This document shows, in pieces, positions 56,190 through 64,000 of a stretch of 64,000 bases of DNA. Positions within the stretch are counted from its first letter, which is position 1. The number at the start of each line of letters is the position of its first letter. A model generated the notes under the pieces. That model made no database searches. It saw only the letters and a list, made by a program, of their open reading frames with translations, and was not told where the DNA came from. The position numbers and the translations under genes were made by a program. Source of the stretch: Hsuehochloa calcarea (Eukaryota; Streptophyta; Magnoliopsida; Poales; Poaceae); the NCBI GenBank assembly GCA_036346395.1, contig JAYEVG010000042.1, positions 62,001-126,000 on the forward strand. The letters run 5' to 3'.

Positions 56190-56711
56190 ATTCTGTTTGA
56201 TTCTGGAGCTTCGCATTCGTTTGTATCTGGAATTTTTGCAACCAAGAATGATTTGAAAGTTATGCAACTTAAGCATACTCTGTTAGTCCAGTCGCCTGGA
56301 GCAGAGCTAAGTTCTAAAGTTGGATGTTTAGGAGCTAGACTACTCATAGCTGGAGTTGAGTTTCTAGCCAACCTAATAGTTCTAGATACTCAGACCATAG
56401 ATGTCATCCTTGGTATGGATTGGTTATCCAAACATAAAGTAGTGCTAGATTGTGGCCGAAGAGCCGTAACAATAGAGGATACTACAGGAAAGAAAGTTGA
56501 ATTTCTAGCCACCTCGGTACGTGATGGACATTTGGTAGTCAACAGTCTGAAGATAGTTTCTTTGGAAGATGTACCTGTAGTAAAAGATTATCCAGATGTA
56601 TTTCCGGAAGAATTACCAGGAATACCACCGGACCGTGACATTGAGTTTGTCATCGATCTAGTGCCAGGAACATCACCAATTTCAAGAGACCCTATCGGAT
56701 GCGGTCGATGA
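56190..56711 (+). CDS. pol: F2 protease and protease-reverse transcriptase linker, intact island
   Basis: An unbroken frame starts with LFDSGASHSFVSGIF (catalytic Asp codon 56199-56201), an aspartic protease active site of retropepsin type, and goes on through KVMQLKHTLL, VILGMDWLSKHKVVLDCG and DYPDVFPEELPGIPPDRDIE to PGTSPIS. The protease cuts the Gag-Pol polyprotein. This stretch has no frame errors, in sharp contrast to both sides; frame is lost at about 56690. It is a fragment of a longer polyprotein, so there is no true start codon here. Confidence 0.88.
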   Translation: MLFDSGASHSFVSGIFATKNDLKVMQLKHTLLVQSPGAELSSKVGCLGARLLIAGVEFLANLIVLDTQTIDVILGMDWLSKHKVVLDCGRRAVTIEDTTGKKVEFLATSVRDGHLVVNSLKIVSLEDVPVVKDYPDVFPEELPGIPPDRDIEFVIDLVPGTSPISRDPIGCGR

Positions 56712-57330
56712 ACTTGTGGAAATGAAGAAGCGAGATAGAAGAACTCTTTGGAGAAAGGTTTTGTAAGACCTAGTTAAATCGCCATGGGGAGCACCAGTTT
56801 TGTTAAGTCAAGAAGAAAGATGGAAGCATGAGAATGTTTATCGATTATCGTTCTCTCAATGAAGTTACCATCAAGAACAAATACCTTTGCCCGAATTGAT
56901 GATTTGTTCGACCCGGATGAAAGGAGCGAGTATTCTCCAAGATCGATCTCGATCGAGGTTACCATCGATTGAAGATTTGTCCTAAGGATGTACCAAAGAC
57001 CGCTTTCTCAACCCGGTATGGACATTATGAATTTATAGTCATGTCATTTGGATTGACTAATGCCCCTGCCTATTTCATGAACATGATGAACAAAGTATTC
57101 ATGGAATATTTGGATAAGTTCGTAGTAGTGTTCATTGATGACATTATGGTATATTCAAGGTCGGAAGAAGAGCATGCAAGACCATTTGAGTTTAATCCTA
57201 GAAGCTCGAGAGAACATCAGTTGTATGCCAAGTTTAGCAAGTGTGACTTTTGGAAGAAGAAAGTTGATTTTCTCGGTCATGTGATGACAGCCGAAGGAGT
57301 AGCAGTTGACCGGAAAGGTTAAAAGCTGTA
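56712..57330 (+). pseudogene. pol: F2 reverse transcriptase
   Basis: The fingers region is broken (DELVEMKK, SMRMFIDYRSLNEVTIKNK-like pieces at 56705-56880 in changing frames). From 56969 a clean frame gives DVPKTAFSTRYGHYEFIVMS, FGLTNAPAYFMNMMNKVFME, YLDKFVVVFIDDIMVYSRSE (catalytic Asp codons 57137-57142) and KVDFLGHVMTAEGVAVD. All core motifs are present. Confidence 0.92.
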
Positions 57331-57900
57331 ATGAATTGGGAGCAGCCCAAGACGGTTACCCAAATTCGTAGTTCTTGGGAATGGCAGGATACTATCGTCG
57401 TTTCATTGAAGGATTCTCAACGATTGCTAAGCCTCTTATGCAATTGTTGAAGAAAGAGAAGAAGTACATTTGGACTGACTTGTGAAGAGAGTTTCCTAGA
57501 ATTGAAGAAGCGTTTGACTTGTTGATGCTAGTTTTCTTGGGATATCGTAAGGATTTTGATATCTATTGTGACGCCTCCGTCAAGGATTAGGATGTGTTCT
57601 TATGCAAGAAGGAAGAGTACATGCGCTTATCGTCAAGGCAATTAAGGCCTCATGAAGAATTATCCTACCCATGATTTGGAATTAGGCTAGTAGTGCATTC
57701 CTTGAAGATTTGGCGTCATTATCTCATCGATGTCATTGTGAAGTCTACCAGATCATAAGAGCACGAAGTACATATTCACTCGATCGATTTGAACATGAGA
57801 CGGCGAAGATGGTGGAATTAATAAAGGATTATAATCTTGGGATCCATTACCATCTGGTAAGGCCAATGTAGTTGGCGAGATGCACTAAGTCGCAAAACTC
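57331..57900 (+). pseudogene. pol: F2 connection domain and RNase H, broken
   Basis: AGYYRRFIEGFSTIAKPLMQ (57384-57443), then fragments IYCDAS (about 57560-57578), EELSYPWF-type and ALKIWRHYL-type sequence (57655-57725), and a DALSRK-like end near 57875. Each lies in a different frame. Confidence 0.8.
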
Positions 57901-59190
57901 TTGCAATGCTCTGGAAGCAAAGAGATTTGCTCGGAACGGGAGGAATTCGAAGCTAAAGCTAGAACTTGTTTACGAGAAGGATTTGTGGCGATGGAAGTGC
58001 GGTCTACTCGGAGAAAGCAGATTCGTGAAGCGCAACCCAAGGATTACGAGTTTGCGACCTCAAGAAGAAGATGCGGAAGGAAAATTTAAAGACTTCACCA
58101 TGGATGATCGGGATATCTTGTGGATCAATGGGCGTATCATGTACCGGATATTGATGGATTAAAGCGCAAATCTTGAAGGAAGCCCATGACTCAAAGTATT
58201 CGATTCACCCGGAAGTACTAAGATGTATCGGGATGTTAAGAATAAGTTTTGGTGGCCAAACATAAGCGAGGCGTCGCAGAGTTCGTTGCCTTATGCGGCG
58301 TGTGTCGAAAGTAAAAGCGAGCATCGAGAGACAGCGGGTTTGCTACAACCGCTTAAGATCTAGGAATGGAAGTGGGAAGAGATCGGTATGGATTTTATTA
58401 CGGTTTACCTAAGACTCAATCGAGGTTATGATTCGATTTGGGTAATAGTGGGTCGTTTGACTAAGGTTGCCCATTTCTTGCCGATCAAAACCACTTACTC
58501 GGGACCGCTTGGCGAGTTGTATATGTCAAAAATAGTCGATCGCATGGTGTGCCTAAGAGGATAGTGTCGGATCGAGGATCTCGGTTCACCTCTCGTTTAC
58601 GGCAAAGTCTACATGAAGCCACAGGAACTCATCCGAATTTGATCGCATATCATCCACGAGCATGTGATGGACAGATGAAAGAGTCAACGAGATATTAGAA
58701 GATATGTTGAGAGCACGTGCCTTAGCAAATGCTACCGGTTGGGATAAGAGTTTTCCATATGCGAAATTCTCGTACAACAACGGTTATCAAGCGGTTTGCA
58801 AATGTCACTATTTGAAGCTTTGTATGGTCGTTACTGCGAGAACTCCATTAAATTGGTGAGAGCAATTTGAGCGTGTAGTGTTCGGGCCGATATTATTCGA
58901 AAGAAGAACAAGTTGCTATGATCGAGAAAAGACTAAAGATAGCCAGATCCCAGCAAAAGAGTTATCCGATAAAAGTAATCGTGACCTCGACTTTGAACGG
59001 AGGATCTTGTGTATCTTGAGTTACTCGCTCAGAGGTGTTAAGAGATTCCACACCAAAGGAAGCTTGCTCCAAGGTATGTGGGTCCGTTCAAGATTTTGGA
59101 GCAGAAGAGTGGTTGCGTGCCGATTGAGCTACGCGATCGTTAGCGAGGAGTGCATGATATCTTTCATGTCTCTCAGCTGAAGAAGTGTCT
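57901..59190 (+). pseudogene. pol: F2 integrase, broken
   Basis: Core pieces IWVIVGRLTKVAHFLPIKTT (58437-58496) and PKRIVSDRGSRFTSR (58551-58595) carry the first two catalytic acidic residues in a broken context. FSYNNGYQ-like and LYGRY-like blocks (58770-58835) and FKILE-type C-terminal sequence follow. Many frame changes. Confidence 0.8.
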
Positions 59191-59413
59191 TCGTGTGCCG
59201 GAAGAGCAGACCCCGTTGGAGTCAATTGAATTGAAGGAAGATCTCACGTACAAAGAATAGCCTATCAGAATTTTGGATGTCACAGAGCGCCGCACTAGAA
59301 GCAAGACCGTTTGTTTTTGCAAAGTCCAGTGGAGTAACCACTCAGAAGGAGAAGCAACGTGGGAACGTGAAGAAGAGTTGAAAGCCGAGTTCCCCAGCCT
59401 TTTCTCTAGCTAG
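59191..59413 (+). pseudogene. pol: F2 integrase C-terminal tail
   Basis: CKVQWSNHSEGEATWEREEE (about 59319-59378) followed by LKAEFPSLFSS and stop. It is the same tail type as F3 (CKVQWSNHTEEEATWERED), showing that the two elements are related lineages. The final 100 codons are in one clean frame. Confidence 0.85.
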
Positions 59414-59440
59414 CCGGAATCTCAGGGTCGAGATTCGTTT

Positions 59441-59453
59441 AAGGGGGGAGGTT
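59441..59453 (+). other. F2 polypurine tract
   Basis: AAGGGGGGAGGTT directly before the 3' LTR start TGTAACATCCC. Confidence 0.9.
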
Positions 59454-60852
59454 TGTAACATCCCAATTTTCAGAGCTTTAAAAATCTTTTAAATAGTGGT
59501 AGTGAGAAAATTCACCATTTGGATTTATTTGAATATTAAATTAAAAAGCTTAATATGGACTTTAAGGACAAATTAATTTAATGAGCTTAATCCCAACATC
59601 AACAATTGTCAAAATTATTTTATTTAGATTCTACATGCTTGGATATATTTTATAGGATTTTACGGAATTTTCCAAAGTCATTTGCTATTTTCTACTTGCT
59701 ATTTGTATTTCTGGATTTATTTAAAAGAAATATCAAAACAAAATCCTCGAGCGATCTTGGGCGAAGCCGGAGACTATTCCTCGCCTCGGCCCACTCCGCG
59801 ATGTCGCCGCCTTCCCGCTTGGATGGACGCGCGTGTCTCCTCCTCGTCGATCGCCCTCGCCTCGCTCGCTCCCGGCCATTGGATTGAAATCAAGCGCTCG
59901 CGCACGCCGTGGCTGCTCTTTCTCGCTCTCATTGTTGGTGGGCCGCGCGATGTGCGCACGACATCGTAAATCTCCACGGACTCTTCCCGCGCTACTCCGC
60001 TCTGGCCTTCGCCGCGCGCCGTTTCGCCTCGGATTCGCCCTCCTCCGTCTATAAAAGGCCCCAACCCCACCAATCTCTTCGCCCGAGCCTCCACCAAAAC
60101 CCTCCTAGCGCCTACGATTTAAATCGCCGTTGCGCGCATTGCCCGTGAGTTCGCCCGCCGTAACCCCTTCGCCGCCGGATTCGCAGCCTCTGAACCTCGG
60201 CGTCGTGCCACCACCGCCATTGTGGCGCAATAGTCCCGGCTCCTCCGCCACCGCGTCGCCGCCGAGAGCCTCCCGATCCTGTTGCGTGGCCGTCAGGCAA
60301 AGGTTGGTCGTCGCGCCCGCCTCCTTCCTCGGCTGCCGGTGAGTCTCGCCGTCTCGACCGCCACCATCCACCAGCCCAGCCGGCAGTCTCATCGGCAACC
60401 CATTTTGTCCTCAGCGCCACAGACCTTGGCCAATCACTTAGGCAAGCCCTCGGTCCTAGGCCAGCCCCTCGTAGTGCCACATCGGCCTGCAGTGTCTGAC
60501 CCGGTCGGCCCGCTGCGCTGGCGTGTCACCTCACGTGTGCTTCGCCATTTGGCGTGGGAGCCCCGCCACCGCTCACCCTCGGCACGGTGGATTTGGTCCA
60601 CCAAGTGAGTAGAAGAGGTCGATGGAGTCCCACTGTCGGTAGGTTTTTAATTAATTCTTTTTCCAAAAATTCTCGGCTGACGCAAGCATTGCGCAATAAT
60701 CCGATTTTTCTTTATAAAAATAATTCGGGAAATCGTATAAATCCAAATTAGGGTTTATTTGATTTTCCAATCTTCCTAAGCCCATATCTTTTGCATCAGA
60801 ACTCGTTTGAGCCCATTCAAATTGGTAAATTCATATAAAATTAAGATCTATT
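59454..60852 (+). repeat. F2 3' LTR, left part, interrupted by E4
   Basis: Aligns with 39715 to about 40972. TATA box CTATAAAAGG at about 60049-60058. The match ends at AAGATCTATTT, where the 5' LTR goes on AATGGTG; the rest must lie beyond 64000. The GC-rich middle (59750-60630) differs by dense indels from the 5' LTR. Confidence 0.88.
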
Positions 60853-61983
60853 TGATATGACCACGCTATCAAGCAAGATGTTACAACCTCCAAATCAAGC
60901 TACACCAACTCAAGTCTCACCTACATCGACACATTCAAGTCATTGATGGACCGATTACACATAGTCGAGCAAAGAAGCTACAACAAGAGGTGAGCAGCTA
61001 CTTTGTGAGAATCATTTTAACATCAATGAGAATTATATCTTGCCTAAGTCGTGTACATTGCTATTGCTTAGGTTCACCAAGAAGGATGACAGGAACATAC
61101 AAAGAGATGACTACGAGAGAAGGACCACACTCGAACGAGACCGATCCGTGAGCGAGTTCGAAAGAAGCAGTCATAACTTTTGATTTCCAAAGGCTATGGA
61201 GGTCCATGAGGACATTTGGAAAGCTTATTAAGTCTAGTTTTCAATGCCACAGAGCCGAGCTGTTTGGAATTTCCATTTTGAGAGCCGACCAGCTTTAGTG
61301 AAGACTGGTCGGAAGGTCAACGATGCGCGGTCGTTCAACTTCCCATGCAAAACTATACCAATCTACATTATTTCGTGGTGCATGCTGCACATGGTGTGAA
61401 ATCTTATCAAGTTAACTTTCCAAGCATAGTGACGGCACATCTTTTGGACTTCCCAAGGTGGAGTTATTGACAAAACACGAAAGCTCATGAGAATTCCAAC
61501 AGCCACGAGGCCCTTTCACATAGTCTACATTATCTTTTCATTTCGTGTTTACACCTATCTAGGAGGGATGTTCCTAGTATAAATACCTCATTGCCTCATA
61601 GAAACCACAGACTTTGATAAAAACAAAATCTGAAACCTTTGTTCGTTGGTGTGCTAACAAACCTTTGAGAGTTGATCTCTACCCTTTGCTCTTGTGATTT
61701 CCTTGGCGGGATTAAAGAAATGGCGGCTTCATCCGCTCCCCATTGGTGCTCCTACCCTTCGAGGTTTCTCGATTGATTGTAGGTGTGTTGGTTGGTTCCT
61801 TGAGAGTGTAGTTGGGCGAATCCTCGATTCGGTTCTGGGTTAAAGGCGGTGGTTGGCTTCGAGTTTTATTTGTCAGGTTGCACTAGTTATCATTTGCTAT
61901 ATGACAAGTTATCTTAGCTTCTTTGAAGCTAGTTATTTAGTGATCATCCTACATCGTGAAGATCGGGACCCCGTGGCGTATCA
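60853..61983 (+). repeat. E4 5' LTR
   Basis: The open reading part at 60860-61140 continues after the tail through TLLLLRFTKKDDRNIQ-type sequence (frame about 61048-61100). The TATA box is unclear; ATAAATACC near 61580 is a candidate. Confidence 0.7.
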
Positions 61984-61996
61984 TCACGTATCGAGC

Positions 61997-62864
61997 TTTT
62001 CGTTGCCACGGTAGGATTCTTTACCTTTAGCTACATATATATTTGTTTCGTCCTATCCACCAAAAAGCCTATAAAAAAATTGTTGTAGCCCTTTGTTTCA
62101 ATCATTATTTCGGTGAGTTTTGTTAAGTTTCAGTCCATTAGAGTCTTTGTTTTAGTTCTTGATCATTTTCCTTTGCGTGTCCTTTGAGCCTCTTTTATAT
62201 ATATCTGAAAATCCCACAAAAAAATCTATAGCCTATATCATCCTTTAGCGTTAACTTTGATCCTATCAAACTATAGGCTCTTTGGTTGTGTTTTTGTTCT
62301 ACCATAAGTGTGTGCTAGTGTTATCTCTGGTCATTGTGTTAAGTTCTATTAAAAAAAAAAAGTGTCAAAAAAAAAAAAAGAAAGGAAAGTGTTAAAAAAG
62401 AGTTGAGAAAAAATTGAGAAAGAAAGGTTGAAGATCATTAGTTAAAGTGCACAAGTCTTTGAAAGTTTGTCACGCCAAGTGGAGCAACAGGTTTGCTATT
62501 TGTGTTTGGTGCAAAATTTTGGTTGGATCGATCGCAACACTTGCATTCCAATCATACTCCTTGTTTACATCAACTCTGAAATTTCTTTGCGTGTGTGTGT
62601 GATTGATTTATATCTCCCATATCTTGTGATCAACACTAAATGGGAACTTCTAGTTTGGATTGTTATTTAACTTACAACAACTAGAATTCAGGATTGCATT
62701 TCTTGTGTATCACTCCCCACCAAGCTCCACATAAAAATCCATCGTAATCGGTACCTCTGGTCTTGTTTTAGCCTCTCCATCACTTTCTTATTACCACACA
62801 CATTTGTTTCTCTCAGAATCATGACAAGGAATTCATAAGAGCTTTGGTTGGTAAGAGAGGTGAG
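61997..62864 (+). other. E4 leader, no gene
   Basis: T-rich and A-rich low-complexity sequence (poly-A at 62350-62385), matching the style and parts of the E1 leader. No Gag start is reached. Confidence 0.55.
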
Positions 62865-64000
62865 TGTAACATCCCAAAATTGGTTTGTGTTTCAAATGTA
62901 ATAAAATGAGGAGAAATTAAAACTTTTCTCTCGATCTTGATTTTTGTAATCAGGTTCCATAATTTTTGTAAAGGAATTATGTGGAATCAAAAATCAAATT
63001 GCCATTTGGACACCAACACAAGTCTCCTTCATGAAAATCTTGTGCCCAACCTTTGGAAATAATTTTCATTGAACCTAGGAGTGATGTTTAACACCTCGAG
63101 AATTATTTCATAATTTTGAGAAATTATTTGATAATTTTTGAGGCAAGTCAAACATTAGTCAAACTCCTAAATTAGCCTTCTGGAATTTTTAGAAAAATGC
63201 AGTGCATAAAAGTCTCTGAAAATTTTATATAAGGTTCATCATCCCGTTAGCAATCTCCATTTAAAATTTCATAATTTTTTGGGGTTTGTTTGCTACCCCA
63301 AATAATTCCTCCAAAATCAGCTATTCAAATTCAAACCCTAACAGGTTTCCACTTGTTCCTCGGGTTCGGATCGGACTGGGCTCGAGCCACTTGATTTGGT
63401 CCAACCAACTAGCGCCTGCCGGCTCGGACGTTGGGCGCGAGTGTTGTGAGTCGTTGGATCGACATCGAACGACTCACGATCGCGTGAGCGTTCGGACCAT
63501 CGGCAGCCGATCCATTTGAGCCGTTGGATTCTAAATCGAGGTTCACGATCGCGTCAGCGTTCGGACCGTCCGACGCCTTGCGCCTTGCCGGACCGTAGGA
63601 TCAAATCAGCGGTCCGAGATTGAGTGAGCGTTTGAATCGTTATTATCGACCCGTTCTTTTGGTAGTTCGATTTCAATCCAGCGGTGGCGTATCGTCTACC
63701 TCCGTCGCTCGCTTTCGCCATAGTCAACGATAGTGGGTGAAATTTCAGGCGTGGCGGCGTCTGGTCACTTCTCCTTCGATTGCGGCTCTTCGCATTAATG
63801 CTTCCGTCCACCCGCCTCCATAGTCGCCGTCGCCCTGTTGTCACTTGCTCCGTCGCCTCGATCGGCCTCAACCGAGCCCACCATTTTCTTCCGTTGCTTC
63901 TTCCTTGCTCCTTGGCTATAAAACTCCCCGATGGCTTCCTTAGCATCCTTTGAACACTCTTGAGCTCGGCACCTTGTTAGTGCGTTGCTCGAGCTCCATT
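62865..64000 (+). mobile_element. F4: start of another Ty3/gypsy-type LTR, right end outside the window
   Basis: Starts TGTAACATCCCAAAATTGG at 62865. The first 400 bases are AT-rich with ATTTTTGAGAAATT-like repeats, then GC-rich U3 with TTCGGACCGTCC motifs, and a TATA box GGCTATAAAAC at 63914-63924. It resembles the S0/F2 LTR in layout and start but diverges after the first 15 bases, so it is another family. The left flank is GTGAG. Confidence 0.7.

Larger units (their letters stand above)
60853..62864 (+). mobile_element. E4: LTR retrotransposon of the E1 type, left part only
   Basis: LTR TGATATGACC (60853) to GCGTATCA (about 61983), 1,131 bp, close to the E1 LTR length. Near its start it encodes DGPITHSRAKKLQQEV (60942-60989), the LTR-borne polyprotein tail. 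A degenerate primer site CGTATCGAGC follows at about 61987-61996, then a leader related to that of E1 (61990-62864, with GAGTTTTGTTAAGTTTCAGT). The leader is interrupted by F4 before any Gag. The left flank is CTATT (60848-60852). Confidence 0.75.
39715..64000 (+). mobile_element. F2: gag-pol Ty3/gypsy retrotransposon with nested F3 and E4, right end outside the window
   Basis: 5' LTR 39715-42668, primer binding site 42673-42685, Gag N-terminal region, then F3 (43551-54605), then Gag core, protease, reverse transcriptase, RNase H, integrase, polypurine tract 59441-59453, and 3' LTR from 59454. The 3' LTR is interrupted at 60852 by E4, and the missing roughly 1.7 kb should lie right of the window. 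The left flank before the LTR is AGGAC. Its LTR family is the same as that of S0. Net size without insertions would be about 12 kb. Confidence 0.88.

Noticed and set aside
60853..61090. Same tail (DGPITHSRAKK) as a truncated pol joined to F2
   Set aside because: The TG start at 60853, the E1-like LTR length and the PBS-like sequence after it make it the start of an LTR.
1..64000. Centromere core
   Set aside because: Dense gypsy nesting suggests pericentromeric or other heterochromatin, but no CentO-like 150-170 base satellite array was seen.

Overview
This window is plant nuclear DNA from a grass, most likely a rice (Oryza) or close relative. The grounds are a spliced callose synthase gene, a CACTA transposon with CACAGACGGTT subterminal repeats, and stacked Ty3/gypsy LTR retrotransposons primed by initiator-Met tRNA. 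About 85 percent of it is transposable element. No tRNA, rRNA, CRISPR array or bacterial operon was seen.

Left part (1-11397). A CACTA element carrying a broken Ulp1-like cysteine protease gene (1-3479) sits beside, and probably inside an intron of, a callose (1,3-beta-glucan) synthase gene on the minus strand. Nine exons can be read (8693 down to 3739), all with GT-AG borders and one unbroken frame of 399 codons. The rest of the gene would lie left of the window, beyond the CACTA element. Intron 2 holds a further insertion-like block, and exon 1 plus its upstream region is tandemly duplicated (9620-10920).

Middle part (11398-36689). One very old solo LTR of about 3.2 kb is stretched over 25 kb by insertions, and the order can be read from matching 5-bp target duplications. 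Solo LTR S0 (11398-36684, GAGAG) contains solo LTR S1 (12409-18919, TCTAT), which contains the complete element E1 (12415-17851, GATGA). S0 also contains E2 (19858-35437, ACTTG/ACTTA), which contains solo LTR S2 (21748-22735, TTATC) and the gag-pol element E3 (25723-34947, ACACC). E1 and E2 are non-autonomous: they have gag but no protease, reverse transcriptase or integrase, and instead share a conserved C-terminal protein region that I do not recognise.

Right part (36690-64000). After LTR debris comes gypsy element F2 (5' LTR 39715-42668, 3' LTR from 59454). A second gypsy element, F3, sits in it in reverse orientation (43551-54605). The 3' LTR of F2 is broken at 60852 by E4, a relative of E1, whose leader is in turn broken by another LTR (F4, from 62865) that runs off the window.

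A caution. The paired LTRs and pol genes of E3, F2 and F3 disagree by many small indels and substitutions that cluster at CAG and CTG triplets (CAG against CGG or CGAG, CTGG against ACGG). This looks more like base-calling error at methylated CHG sites than evolutionary decay, so the broken pol genes may be less broken in the real genome than they appear here.
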